A DNA stretch of 64,000 nucleotides from Moniliophthora roreri (GCA_001466705.2 LATX02000221.1:1-64000); one strand, 5' to 3'; shown: positions 1 through 12,499, numbered from the stretch's first letter. The notes: generated from the sequence alone by a model not told the origin. Numbers and translations: made by a program.

Positions 1-1704
1 CATTCCTCCCTCACTGCTTTGCATCTTCTATTCTACCAGCTATGCTATTTCCTTGAATTACCCATCACACCAATTTTCTTCTTTGATGGACTGAATTGTC
101 CTGAATTCAAGTGTCAAACCCAAGTCAAGCCTGAGGTTATGTGATACTATGAAAATGCCAAGGTCCTCATAAAGAGGTTTGGATTTGAAGTGTACCAGGT
201 GAGTGTTGGCAAACAGGTTATCTGAAGGCTCTCTGAAGTATTCTTTGGAGTCCTGGTGAGGCAGAAGCAGACCTCACTGCATTCAATGCTCATGGAATCA
301 TCAACTGCATTCTCAGTGACAATGTGGATACTTTTCTTTTTGGTGCTCAATGCATCATCTGTATGAGAAAGTATGTTAGTTTTTAAGACTAAGCCAATGC
401 ATGCTCAGTTTTACTGTGATTTAGACCAGATCCTTGGAAGAATGATGTGTTCATCTTCAGTGCTGTTGCTATTGAGAATGATAATCAGCTGGGTCTTGAC
501 CATGATGGCTTCATACTTGCCACCCTTGTCTCTGGTGGTGACTATCATAGAAGTTTGAAGGGGGCAGGTATTTCAACAGGAGTTGCTCTAGCTCATTGTA
601 GATATGGAAGAACAGTTGTTGAGATCTTTTCACAGTATGAGGGGCAGGAACTTGAGGTGAAGCTAGAGCTATGGCAAGAGTGTGTCTGAACAGAGCTCTG
701 TATAAATGCTTCTGGATTCCTCTCATGGTGTCACCCTAATGTCATCCAATATGTTGATAACTCTTTCCCCAACTGTGAAGCTCTCTCTTTCTACTTGAAC
801 CAAATCACCTCATTCTCTACTGGCTCACCTCCTGACACCACCTACTGGGGACCACACAACCTATGCATCAATATGCTTGCAAAGTTCTGCCACAGGAATC
901 TCTGGAGAGATCGGAAAGAGCTTTTTCAACAGCTTTCAAAACATCTGTGGCCTGCAGTTGCCTTCTGTCAATTTAGCTCAGTGAGTATATTTGCCTCAGC
1001 ATGACTATAGATCCAACTCACTATTCCAATACCTCCCACAGTGTGCACCTGTATATGATGCCAAGTTTCATAGCATCATAACCTTGGGATGCTCAGCACA
1101 AGTCACCAAGGTCTACTCAGGCTGGTATACATATTCCAAGTTGGAAAGATATCCACACTCCAGTTGAATGTCTTGCTATTGCATTAGTGTCAAGCTTCAC
1201 ATCTTTGCTCAACTAGCTGGAGTTGACCTTAACGGTCTTCAGCCTGATGAGCACTTTATTGTTGATGAAGCTAAAGTATGGGTGCCTAAAGAGATTCTCA
1301 GCATCAGTGTGCTGTGTTTGCTTGACTTTGGAATCAATAACACTTTATCTGATGCTCAGCTTGCACAAAGGTTTGTTCTACACTTATTCAATTCAGGCCT
1401 GTAGCTAACATCATTACTTAGAAGGCTAGCTGCAACTATTGCACACATTCTGATGGTACTAGAACCAATTCAAATCCCAATTGCAGTTTTGAATGATAAT
1501 GACATCACAAGTGTGGTTACAACACTAGAACCAGGTCAAATCTCTGTTGGGGCACTTGATATTGACAGGGGTGGGCCTAAAGATATAGAGATGGAGATGA
1601 TTACCAAGTCTGAGGAGGAGGAGGAGGAGGAGGAGGAGGAGGTGCAATACATCATCACTTGCTGCAATGGTGTCAAAGTCATTGACCTGACACAATATGA
1701 GTAG
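1..1704 (+). pseudogene. XPG/Rad2-type (PIN-domain-like) nuclease pseudogene
   Basis: A decayed gene of the XPG/FEN1/GEN1 nuclease superfamily, cut by the left window edge. Frame 1 begins with an N-region-like stretch ending FFFDGLNCPEF (about 91-130). After a likely short intron come the I-region landmarks GEAEADL and ILSDNVDTFLFGA (about 240-350), where the acidic residues normally bind metal. Next is VSGGDYHRSLKGAGI, like the helix-hairpin-helix that follows in the family. The frame is then broken by several stops and shifts. A later piece (1168-1404) and an acidic tail with a Glu run ending VIDLTQYE and a stop at 1704 probably are the C-terminus. Agaricomycetes carry many such PIN-domain-like paralogues. 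The fold assignment is firm; activity is unlikely given the breaks. Confidence 0.72.
1609..1643 (+). repeat. GAG-rich trinucleotide run
   Basis: A near-perfect run of GAG triplets, encoding poly-Glu in the tail of the nuclease pseudogene on the plus strand. It is a simple low-complexity microsatellite. Confidence 0.9.
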
Positions 1705-1789
1705 TTCTGAATGTCACTATCTGCACTTGTATTGTATGTAGGGTATGAGTTTATACACAAGAGGCCTCGTTATGCTGAATGTGCTACAA

Positions 1790-2620
1790 TTAAGTCCAAG
1801 AAATATTATGTACCAAGTTATCAAAAACACTAGGTATCAGTAGCATAATTAGTACAGATATATTCATCATAAGTACTGGCAGTACAAGCAAGGTTTTGTT
1901 GTCATTGAAGTTCCTTATCAATGCGTGAAAAGCTCCACTTCTTCTTCTTCTCATTCCAAAACTCCTGCCAGAATGCATCTTTGCCATGCATTTTATAGTA
2001 GCAAGCCATCCACTTGAACAAATCATTAGACCTTGAAGACATAGATCGCATGACAAGGATCACTTACTTTCCAAGTGTTCCAATTTCCCTTCAATGCCTT
2101 CCAACACTGGTCCTCAGAGTCATTCCTGTTAGTATGACTGAAAATTTCATTCCAGTACTTGATTGTAATTCAGCACTCATTAATCATGACCTCACATGCA
2201 TCCTTATCAAACTCATCCCATGTGTCAGACTATTGTTTTACAAGACCATCAACATTCTTGAATGACTGTGACTTTGGCTCTGGAACTGATCATTGGTGGA
2301 ACACCAACACTGTCTCATCTGCAAGTTTAATGGATTTCAGGTCATTGGAGCCTCCATGGGGATCAGTAGGTGTTATGGAATCTGTATTGGGGCTTGTAGT
2401 AGGTGGTGCCAGTGCTGATGGTGCATTCTGTGGAGATGATGTGACAGAGGGTTGACTGGAAGGTGGCAATGATGGCACAGGATGATGGGGTGGTGTTGAA
2501 GTGAAATAGAACATAGATGCTTTGTCGGATGGAGGTTCAGATGCTGGTGAAGACAGTGGTTTTGTGCTTCTAAGGAGGAAGCATCTCAATCCTCCACAGT
2601 GCACCCATCAGTAGTTCTTG
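1790..2620 (-). pseudogene. Degenerate coding sequence, family not recognised
   Basis: On the minus strand two open pieces look protein-like. One (2290-2604) is rich in Pro and Ser. The other reads NDLFKWMACYYKMHGKDAFW and continues into a Lys-rich helix near 1900-2030. Frame changes and stops separate them, so this is a pseudogene or part of a transposon. It lies tail to tail with the nuclease pseudogene. The segment near 2560-2620 reappears inverted near 56,340-56,410, so it belongs to a dispersed repeat. I do not recognise the family. Confidence 0.35.
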
Positions 2621-2846
2621 GGGCTTGAAGGAGACAGAATCCTTCTACTTCAAGATCATGTTGAACACTCGTCAAGTGTGAAGAGTGAGTATAGAGTTCC
2701 AACATCAAGATAAACTAGATCTGAGTTGAAAGATCAAGTTCAAAGGGGTTTGGAATTTATTTGATTATTTATAAGATTTTAGAACACTTTAGAACAATCA
2801 AAATTGAATTGAACATGGCCTAAGTAGTGTGTTTTGACAGAATTAG

Positions 2847-3480
2847 GTCCACAGGAGTGAACCAATTGTCAAGGGCTCTTCACAGAATCCAATAATAGGT
2901 GAATGCAGTGCAAAACAACACATTCATGAGAGTTATGGTCCATGGGGGCATACCAATGGTCAAGGACTCTTAGCAAGGTCCAAGAATAGATGAATGCAGT
3001 GCAAAACAATGCATTCACAAGAGTTATGGTCTGCGGGAGTGTACCAATGGTCAAGGACTCTTAATAGAATCCAATAATGGGTGAAATTGGTGTAGAGTAA
3101 CATGTTTACAAGAGGTATGGTCTGCAGGGGTGTACCAATAGTGTAGGACTCTCAAACAAGTCAAACACTGGTTGAACACAACCTAAGTAATGCATTCTGT
3201 AAGGTTTTGGTGTGCGGATGCAACCCAATAGCAAAGGACTCTTAATAGACTCCAATACTGAGTGAACACGATGTAAAGCACCACGTTCGCAAGTGGTTTG
3301 GTCCAGTAATGTGAACCAGTGGCAGAGGACTCTCAGAGCAATGAAACACCAATGAATGTGACTGAAGCAATATGTTTATTCAAGTTTTGGTGCACTGATG
3401 CAACCAATGGTGTACAATTCTCAAAAGAATCCAAATAACAGATGAACACAACCTATTGGTATGCATTTGCAAGGTGGTTG
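2847..3480. repeat. Minisatellite, about 91-bp period, about seven copies
   Basis: Diverged tandem units recur about every 91 bp. Each has a landmark like GTTATGGTCYGCGGGNGTG followed by ACCAATGG and AAGGACTCTTA (examples near 2932, 3022, 3114, 3203, 3295, 3384). No coding potential is seen. The same array occurs in inverted orientation at about 55,500-56,150. Confidence 0.8.
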
Positions 3481-3760
3481 GTTGACTTGAGTGTATTTCA
3501 CACTAAAGTACAGTAAAATAGAGCTTTTGATTGGTATCTTGGCTCATAGAAGAGACAGCTGGCAAATGCCTAGAAGGTGTTGGTAAAGTGCTGTTGCAAA
3601 CTTGCCTGGAACAGCACCAATGCAGGTGTCCAGAGCAAGCCACTATGAAGCAAGGCAAGATGCCAGCTGCTGCTTAAGCCTTGTAACTAATGTACATTGC
3701 ATTATATACAGTCCAGAAAATAGAATAATACTAAAACTCAAAATAATGGGAAAAGATAAG

Positions 3761-4182
3761 ATGTTATATGTTTAAGGAATGTGTATGTGTCCAAAAGTCC
3801 TGCTATGCATAGAAAACATCCAATATTGGGAATATTCATGCAAATGTTGCACAGGACCACTGGTGTGATACTGATGTGTGGTCCATAGCACATTCTTTCT
3901 CCTTCTCTAGTTTCCTTCCTCTCTATCCAATTGGTGGTTGTCAATCCTCTATCTGCATTTCAATGAATGTGTAATTCCACCAATCTTCTGACATACAGAG
4001 TCCTGCTAGGCCTAGATGGTGGCTCCACAGAGATACCCATGATTATAGCCTAGCTTGTAATCCTTGAATGCTCAACACATAGGTTGGTTGACTGGATATA
4101 GGTTCCAATAACCATGTATATAGGTCTTCTGAAGTATTCAATGCCATTCCACATAATGATAATGTCTCAATAGCATGTTATA
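3761..4182. mobile_element. About 406-bp insertion flanked by 8-bp direct repeat
   Basis: The sequence 3769-4174 interrupts the dispersed repeat and is flanked by ATGTTATA at 3761-3768 and 4175-4182. The inverted relative at about 55,200-55,230 has a single ATGTTATA and no insert, so it is the empty site. No open reading frame and no obvious terminal inverted repeats are present. An 8-bp duplication is typical of hAT-superfamily insertions, but the ends do not prove the class. Confidence 0.7.
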
Positions 4183-4229
4183 ATGCTTGTGATTGCTTTT
4201 GCAACCAGTCTGGTGCATTCAGACTGTAG

Positions 4230-5775
4230 ATCCTGCTGATATCTATTCATTTATTAGATCAGAATTGGTGGTTTCTGGCCTGCTTATAACCAAGGACCTT
4301 CACAGTAACACTTCACTGCAATGTAGTGGACTAGTATAATCTACTAAGCCTCAACTAGGTTGTTTCACGGTGCTATCTGAGAGACTGATTGGTTCATTGA
4401 CAACTAGTGCTTAAGCTGTGTGTAAACACAGGTCTGTATTCTGCACTAAATTAGGAATTAGATGTGCAAATGCACTGCTATATGTCTGTGCTGAAAATAG
4501 GGCATATTAATGTCTGATAAAACCTTACTAGGGCTTATAAGCAGCATAAGGCCCATAAGAGTACTGTCAGATGGCAATAAGTCAGTTGTCCATGCCATCT
4601 TATGCTGTCTTATGGCCCTTATGACAGCTTATAGCTGCCTGTAATGCTAATCCATTATAAGCCAAGGGGGGAGCAGGAAAAAAATTTAATATAGTGCTGG
4701 ATTTTTCAAGAGGGTCTTGAAGGGAACCAACCAACCATCACATGCTGAAATTACCCTATATGGAAGGAGTGACATAAGCAGTAAACAACAGCTTTCTTTT
4801 GCCCCCCATCTTGCCAATATCACCTCTGCCCAATGTATTTGGGTTTTTATAAGCTATAGCTTGTTTGTATACTGTTCCAGAGATAAGAAGACTATAGGTT
4901 CTCATGAAACCACATTGACATTCACAATTGATGCCCAACTAGTGCACTAGCTGTGGTGCTAAGCATTGTCAACAACATACTCATGTTAGTCTTATGTGGG
5001 TCCAGAACCCCAGAAATAGCAAATCAGGAATCTCAGACACAGAAATTTACCAAGTTTATTGTCCAAAAGCCTCCAAAAACCAGCAAAATTACTGAAAATT
5101 TTTGGGTAGGAAAAATTTTTTAGTCAGCCTCCAGCTGAACCAACCAACCACTAGTATATGCTGGAACTATGGCCTGCCCCCCTTGTTATAAGCCAAAAAT
5201 GATTTTTCTAACAAGTGCAACCAGCACACATGATATGTATAAGAGTAACTTTTCATTAGTTCTATAGTACAGTACAATGCTAGTATTACAGTCTATAAGT
5301 GCTAGAGTCATTACACAGCTGGACATTTCTATGGGACACCACAGAGACACAGGTGGAATAGACAGGACTCAATAGCTTCCCAAGCAACATGCAAAAGCTA
5401 GAATTTCCAATTCTGCCTGCTAATGTGCCTAATTTTGGCCTAGACATGAAATTGTGCACTTTTTGCATCAAATACTAGAGAAAGAGCCCAGAGTACATGT
5501 GATATCTATGTGACTTTGAGAACTTGAGAGCTCTAATACAGTGTCTTAAGCTTTAAGCACTGAGTCTGATAAGTCTAATAATTGACACTGTAACACAATT
5601 TAGATGAGGTTAGTAGACTATACTAGCCCTCCACATTACAGTGAAGCATCACTGTGAGGGTTCTTGGTCAATAAAATAGGCCAGAAACCACTAATTCTGA
5701 ATACAAAAGAATAGATATCAGTGGGATCCACAGTTTAAGTGCACTAGATTGTTCACTTTGCGATCACATTGTGTG
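4230..5775. repeat. Inverted-repeat-bounded segment
   Basis: About 4,230-4,420 (containing GGTGGTTTCTGGCCTGCTTA and GGACCTTCACAGTAACACTT) recurs in reverse complement at about 5,580-5,770, and a third copy lies at about 55,000-55,200. The interior has stem-like TTATAAG/CTTATG sequence near 4,530-4,660 and two copies of a GAACCAACCAACCA-containing stretch (about 4,726 and 5,136). No gene is recognisable. It may be a non-autonomous element or two neighbouring copies in opposite orientation. Confidence 0.5.
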
Positions 5776-6481
5776 ATAATGCATCAATAGACTTAACATT
5801 TCATTACTACTATTAAAACTAGTACACAGTTGGAACTTGTTCCTACACAGAGCTTCAAAGACACTCTCAGATGGATATAATAGACTACCCAGATGTATGT
5901 GGGATGATTGATGGGCAACAAGCATGCAGGAAATCAATAATGACCCACAAGGTTAGTGACAATGAAAAGCAACCCACACATACCTACAAGTCCCAATCAC
6001 AGGCAAGGGCACTTGACATCTTCACCAGTGGGATGATAGGTGTTGATGGGACTGCAGCCAATGTTGCAGAACATCTATTTGTTGAGAATTCATAACCTCA
6101 CATTTTGCAGTCTCAAGACAATTGGAGGGAGCAGTTATTGCCAATTTGAGGATAAAAAAACCTGCTTCCAGATTTCAAAACTACTTTAATGAAGTTGCTG
6201 TTGGAGACTTGAAGTAGTCACCACAGAAATATCAGCACTGGATGCCTTTAGACAGCTTGGGAACCATACTTAATAGAATTGAGAGACTTACAGAAGGAGA
6301 ACTTGGTAGTTGATGGACTTTGGGTTGAGACAATTTGAGTGAAAATCTGAAGGCCACTTATTACAAGATGGACATGATACCAGTAAGTATACTCTTAGAA
6401 GATCATTGCAGTTGCTGACTTGACAGTGAATTGAACTGCACCATGTTCAATGAAAACACCTTGAGAGACTTGCTGTGAAAA
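5776..6481. other. No recognisable gene
   Basis: An open frame of 74 codons at 5871-6095 (plus) resembles nothing I know. The rest is CpG-poor, stop-rich sequence, probably old transposon debris. Confidence 0.4.
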
Positions 6482-7125
6482 TGTTACAATTGCACGTTAA
6501 CAGACAATCTTTTCGATTATTCTTTTTCTTTTTCTTTTCTTTCTATTTACTGCTTTGACATTTTAGCGCTTAAGGCATTAGTTTTCCCTTTTTCTACCTA
6601 TGCTTCTCATTAACATCTGGACACATCCACCTCTCCGGCTCCCTTTTTCAATTCTATGCCTATCTTTCTATTTAAGACGTCATTGCTATGTCATTCGCGA
6701 CATCAGCATGATATCATTATTCTATTCGATTCTTTCCCCTTCTATTTATAATGCGATGTTGTATCTGACGTCGCTTATTGTATCATTATAATTATTTTTA
6801 CTTCCTCGACATCGTTTCTGATGTCATGCTCATATTTATGATATCATCAAAGGTACACTCTATTTACTAAACAAACAATGTCAACCTAGCAGTTTGTATA
6901 CAAACTAGTGGCTACAATCATTGTATAAGTAGATAGTCTACAGGTCTAAGCTACCTCAGCTTGACCTAGTTAATCCTTTGGATCTCTTGCTCACATCGAC
7001 CGAACTCTCAGAACTTTGGTGAAAGCTAAGGAACTCGAACTCGAACTTGCCCCTTTTGTCAACTTAGTGCCGCTACTTCATAGTGGTTGTTGAGTTGTTG
7101 TTGTTGCTGCACAAGTAATGTAACA
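6482..7125. mobile_element. Solo LTR with 5-bp target-site duplication
   Basis: The 644-bp segment starts TGTTACA and ends TGTAACA, perfect 7-bp inverted termini of TG...CA type. It is flanked on both sides by GAAAA (6477-6481 and 7126-7130). It has no coding capacity and carries repeated GACGTCA, GACATCA and GATATCA motifs near 6,680-6,850. It retains CpGs such as TTCGCGACATC, unlike the surrounding CpG-poor DNA, so the insertion looks younger than its host sequence. The structure fits a solo LTR left by recombination. Gypsy or Copia origin cannot be decided. Confidence 0.88.
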
Positions 7126-7130
7126 GAAAA

Positions 7131-7790
7131 GACTTGTGGTAGCAGAGACAGAACATTAGCACTTAATGCTATTGTGGCAGAGACATTTTAAGAGCATGAG
7201 AAGTGCACTTGATGGACTTGAGTGACTTTTGCTGTAGATGAATAACCTGTAAAGAATTGAGCCACCACCTGCCTCAAATTGAACTATTGACACACCACAA
7301 TGAGGAGCTGCTGTTGGCCTTAATTGAGAAGCATTACTAGACTTGATACTGCTATGATGCTTGAAACCTGAAGCACCAGCCTTGAACCTCATTTCAGGGC
7401 ATTATGAATCTCCTGGATGTGAGCATGAACCATAACCTTTGTAGCTAACATCTTGAAGCCATACATTACACAAAACTGCAAAAGGTTATAACCTGTCTCC
7501 AGGGGGTTATAACTGGTTCCAGCAGTTATAACCCACCAAAACCAGTCATAACCTAGTTATAACTGAGTTATGACCTTTTGCATGTTTGTGCAATGTATTG
7601 CTGTACAAACAGGTGCAGAGAGTCATGGCAAGGAGAGAGCCTGATCAGTGTTGAAGTTTGAATGTTAAAGGCAAAGGTGAAATGTTGAAGTTGAACCTAA
7701 CATAAGCAGTTACACCCTATTTCTGACCATCATGTTCATAGAAGCAAATTTCAAAGAACTTAATAAGACATGTTCAACAAGGCAAAGGAA
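7131..7790. other. Repeat debris with GGTTATAACC-like motifs
   Basis: No gene is visible. Between 7,480 and 7,580 the motif (G)GTTATAAC recurs on both strands. The same motif cluster occurs at about 24,580-24,690 and, more loosely, at 50,760-51,130. This suggests a short dispersed element. Confidence 0.4.
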
Positions 7791-7799
7791 AAGGCTCTT

Positions 7800-9420
7800 G
7801 TTCTATAACTGATGTGGGCCTTTCTTTACAACTGTCAAGTGAGGCCAATGCACTCTCAAATGGCCCTTTGGCTGCTTCACTGGCAAGTGGTCAAGTGTAC
7901 CTCGCACCTTGGAGCCCTCAAAATATTCTAGGTCTGTCACACTCATGCTTAGCCATACTGGGCAGAGTGGAAACACATGGGCATGTTGAGATCTTATACA
8001 GTTCCCACCCACCTTCCTGCTCTTTACCATTATTGAGCACTACATTATCACTCAGGAGTTGTGGGTGCTTTCCAGTCTCCAGGTGGTCATGTTCCTTTCT
8101 CACATGGCTCTCACCCATATCAGGCTCACAGACCAAGCAATTTGCAGAATGCAGAATGGTTTAAGAATGAGTGACCCAATTTGTACATACATGATGTCAT
8201 TACCATAGTTGTATTTCACATTTTTGGAACTTTAGAACATTGTGCACTGATTTTGATCATTTCTGACAATTTACAAACAATTTTTGGCCTGAGCTTGAAT
8301 TTCAGAAGAAGGGGTCTGTATCAAGAAGGTGCTTGAACAGGTGTATCAATGAACATCTGGCCATGTAGCAATGTCCAGACAGTGTAAAGTAGCATTCTCT
8401 GCCTCCCCTTCATCCTCATCAGTGCCTCTATCACTATCTTCCTCCTGGCAATCTGAAGAGTGTTGAACATCTTTCCTCACCTCCTCTCCCTGAGATTGAG
8501 CAACAAAATGGAGCTGATGAGGCTGTAGCCTAGTTAACCTGGCTTTATACCAAGATTGAAGACAGTCATTTGATCTGAGGATAAAGCCTAAATGTGCGGG
8601 AGTGGGTTCTCTGAGTGGACCTCAGTTATTAAAAAATTTTGATGTCCAACATAGTGCTATTCCACAGCCACTGACACAAGATAGATGACATTCATCTGAT
8701 TTTGCAAGAGATGGCACCTTGCTTTTCAAATATGCACTCCAATGTACACTCTTTTCTCTTCTCTCCTGATGGTCTCAGACATGTCTCAATAAAGTATTGT
8801 CACTTCCTTCAACACTGCAACCACCTAATGAGAATAACTTCAGGGAGACAAGACACTGCTAATCCAACATCTCTGTATGCCTTCTGAAATTGTGGTGATC
8901 CCCAATTGAGTACTGGGTGCAATTTATCTATTGAAAATGTGGAGAATTAGCAGGAGACAGATGAATTATGAACACATTGACCAAAAGCCTTCATTTGGAG
9001 CTATTCTAGTGATAGAAGAAGAACAGAGAGACTGGGTGAAGTGGCTTGCACCTACAATGTGCTCTTCAAGTTCTTCAGCATATCTTTGTTGATAGCAAGT
9101 GCATTCAAGCCAAAGTATCAAAATGTCAACTTCTAGATGTCATGATAAAGCTATTAGAGGAAATGAAACAGATGTTATAGAAGAGAACACACTATTTCCA
9201 TCTCAAGACCTTTTGTAGGGAACACTGTAACCATGAGTGGATTCTTGAGAAATTTGACCATCTCAATTGGAAGCAGATGTTCCATCTGACTGACCTCTTT
9301 CAACAACTTCATAAATCCATACAAATAGCTTGTCTTCCCTCCTCTGGTGGGCAATACCAACACTGCATGTAGACCTCTAGCTGCTTTGCAGATACCTTCA
9401 AGTATATAGTTATGCATGAG
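7800..9420 (-). pseudogene. DEAD/RecQ-like DNA helicase pseudogene
   Basis: Read on the minus strand, 9417-9175 gives LEGICKAARG, then VLVLPTRGGKTSYL (Walker A/motif I, with TRGGKT for the usual TGSGKT), then LMVTVFPTKGLEMEI (motif Ia). Further downstream frames with stops give ALAINKD (about 9,090) and WGSPQFQKAYRDVGLAVSCL (about 8,870-8,910), which match the order seen in basidiomycete RecQ-like helicases, then an acidic stretch near 8,400-8,520. Frames change repeatedly, so it is dead. The start of the fragment is duplicated at 10,488-10,745. The part 7,800-8,160 has open minus-strand frames but its membership is uncertain. Confidence 0.6.
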
Positions 9421-10511
9421 ATGAGAAAGAACAGAATTGAGTAGATTGTGGACATATTCATGGCCTGCAGGTGATAATTTGTCTAAGATGAGACTAGTGG
9501 AAAACTATTTAAAAGATAACCTCCAAAAGTCTAACTCAGATTGTTGTGCAAGTGTGGATTGACATGATCACTTAGAATGCCAACAAACCTCTTAGCTAGA
9601 TTGATTCTCTCTTATTGAAGTGTTCTACTTTGAAGTGTTCACCTCCAGAGGAGTATATGGGGGTTTTAAAAGGTTTTAATTCCAAACACACAAACACACA
9701 CACACACAAGAACACAGTGCACAAAGCACAAACACAAGAGCTACAGTCCCATACAAAGACTTGATAGCTGATATAGTCTGACCCTACAGAATTCAAGACT
9801 TCTTTAAGACAACTACAGCACACAACATACTGGAAAAGGTCCTAGACCAATTTCTACAAAGAGTTTAGCACAGGCACACCCTTTGCTAAGACTCTAAGTG
9901 TGTCACAACCTGATATACACACAGGGCCACACTCCAAGTGCCCAAGGCTCCTTCTTGGTGTAAAGTGTCTCTTAGAAAAGTGCTACAACACACTCAAGAT
10001 CTTACTCTTGTCTCTTACAAGACAAGTTCATTATCAGATTTTTATCTCTCTGGAGTCACTCAGGACCAATCTCCAGGGCCTGAAGTGAGAAAGCAAAACT
10101 GAAATGGTACACACAATTATACACCAAACAAACTCATCATGTATTCACAATCAGAGAGAGCAGAGTTACTTGAGTATCTACAAATATCTAGCTGTCCTTA
10201 TATGTGGTCCATAGAATATATCTACAGAAAAATATAAATAATGTCCAACAATTCAGGAAATAATAAACAAGTAACTGAGATGCTAAAAGAGGGAATATTC
10301 AGATGTCATGGAGTCTGGCCACTAGGGTATCCAACCATATCTGCATGGGTATCTACTTCTACAGGTGGTCTGGACTCTATAATTTGTATTTTCTCTTTTC
10401 TAAGTTGGGTATCTATGAGCAGATAGGTGTATCTGTCCTGTTTCCTTACAGCATTTCCCTTGCTAGCATCTGCATGTCAGCAGAGACCTAGATGCCAAAG
10501 TTTCCAAGGTC
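9184..10511. repeat. 1,328-bp tandem duplication, copy 1
   Basis: The unit runs from AGAACACACTATTTCC and includes the end of the helicase fragment plus non-coding repeat A, which holds a (CA)n-like run near 9,690-9,710. Copy 2 follows directly at 10,512. The junctions share AGAACACACT, which suggests duplication or an assembly join at short homology. Confidence 0.8.
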
Positions 10512-11770
10512 AGAACACACTATTTCCATCTCAAGACCTTTTGTAGGGAACACTGTAACCATGAGTGGATTCTTGAGAAATTTGACCATCTCAATTGGAA
10601 GCAGATGTTCCATCTGACTGACCTCTTTCAACAACTTCATAAATCCATACAAATAGCTTGTCTTCCCTCCTCTGGTGGGCAATACCAACACTGCATGTAG
10701 ACCTCTAGCTGCTTTGCAGATACCTTCAAGTATATAGTTATGCATGAGATGAGAAAGAACAGAATTGAGTAGATTGTGGACATATTCATGGCCTGCAGGT
10801 GATAATTTGTCTAAGATGAGACTAGTGGAAAACTATTTAAAAGATAACCTCCAAAAGTCTAACTCAGATTGTTGTGCAAGTGTGGATTGACATGATCACT
10901 TAGAATGCCAACAAACCTCTTAGCTAGATTGATTCTCTCTTATTGAAGTGTTCTACTTTGAAGTGTTCACCTCCAGAGGAGTATATGGGGGTTTTAAAAG
11001 GTTTTAATTCCAAACACACAAACACACACACACACAAGAACACAGTGCACAAAGCACAAACACAAGAGCTACAGTCCCATACAAAGACTTGATAGCTGAT
11101 ATAGTCTGACCCTACAGAATTCAAGACTTCTTTAAGACAACTACAGCACACAACATACTGGAAAAGGTCCTAGACCAATTTCTACAAAGAGTTTAGCACA
11201 GGCACACCCTTTGCTAAGACTCTAAGTGTGTCACAACCTGATATACACACAGGGCCACACTCCAAGTGCCCAAGGCTCCTTCTTGGTGTAAAGTGTAGAT
11301 TTTTATCTCTCTGGAGTCACTCAGGACCAATCTCCAGGGCCTGAAGTGAGAAAGCAAAACTGAAATGGTACACACAATTATACACCAAACAAACTCATCA
11401 TGTATTCACAATCAGAGAGAGCAGAGTTACTTGAGTATCTACAAATATCTAGCTGTCCTTATATGTGGTCCATAGAATATATCTACAGAAAAATATAAAT
11501 AATGTCCAACAATTCAGGAAATAATAAACAAGTAACTGAGATGCTAAAAGAGGGAATATTCAGATGTCATGGAGTCTGGCCACTAGGGTATTTGACCATA
11601 TCTGCATGGCTATCTACTTCTACAGGTGGTCTGGACTCTATAATTTGTATTTTCTCTTTTCTAAGTTGGGTATCTATGAGCAGATAGGTGTATCTGTCCT
11701 GTTTCCTTACAGCATTTCCCTTGCTAGCATCTGCATGTCAGCAGAGACCTAGATGCCAAAGTTTCCAAGG
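10512..11770. repeat. 1,328-bp tandem duplication, copy 2
   Basis: Nearly identical to 9184-10511, but about 67 bp present at 9,978-10,044 are missing at about 11,298. A few substitutions occur, for example GGTATCCAACC versus GGTATTTGACC. It carries the second helicase motif I fragment on the minus strand (10,745-10,488). Confidence 0.8.
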
Positions 11771-12490
11771 TCAGAACACACTGTTACTGTTCCTATCTCC
11801 TTTGACAATGCATTCTCAGTCTTAGTTAGGACTTCTTATGCATTAGATATTCTTCATATGTCTTGTTGTATCTATCTATTATATGGTAATAGTCCTGTGA
11901 AAGTTGTTTTCCCACTTCCAAGGTTACTTCATACATAATTATGTTATTTCATATGGTTTCACCATCTTTGAACTCTTTATTTAGAGATTGTCTGCTTTGA
12001 CTTTGATCTGTATATTGACTTCAGAGGACAATCATTCTTTGATTGTTCCTGTTCTAAGTCATCCTTCTGTTCTAATGTCTCTTCTAAGTACCTCTGTACT
12101 TGTTGACTGCATGTTGCACTTTGCAGATGGTATAGAAAGTTAAATAAAATAAAATACCTATTGATAGCACTTTTAAGAGCTTGGTTAACTAGCCAATGTG
12201 TTTATTCAGTCATAGTTAGGTTCCCTACAGGTTTCAGGAGTGATCCACTTTGGATCTGATACATAGATAAGTCAGAAAGTACAGCTTAGACACCTCTATA
12301 TAGCATATCATATAGCTCTTTGTGTTTTCTAATGCACTATAGCTTCTCTAAGACAATAACTAGCAGACTGGGCTCACTCTAGTCCTTATTACCTATTATC
12401 TTGTGTCATATTAAAGTGTTCTGATTCAAAAGTAATGTAAAACAAATAAAATTGGGTCTTTTCTAGGTTTGCCATATTAGCAAATTGACA
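11760..12490. repeat. Dispersed non-coding repeat B
   Basis: A non-coding repeat of about 0.7 kb starting near CACACTGTTACTGTTCC and ending near TCTTTTCTAGGTTTGCC. Other copies are at about 16,050-16,765, 17,160-17,870, 21,595-22,016 and, split by a retrotransposon, 56,450-56,555 plus 62,092-62,490. Right ends agree while left ends vary. No open frame is found. Class unknown. Confidence 0.7.
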
Positions 12491-12499
12491 CCTGTGGGA

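Noticed and set aside
2847..3480. CRISPR array
   Set aside because: Repeats are contiguous, diverged 91-bp units without spacers, in a eukaryotic genome.
4530..4660. TTATAAG/CTTATG-rich stem as a structured RNA or origin
   Set aside because: Pairing is imperfect and patchy, and it sits in decayed repeat DNA.
12440..12480. Repeat B right end TTTTCTAGG as a Helitron 3' end (CTAG)
   Set aside because: No hairpin just upstream, no TC start, and the next base is G rather than T; the helicase fragment nearby is RecQ/DEAD-like, not a Rep-helicase.
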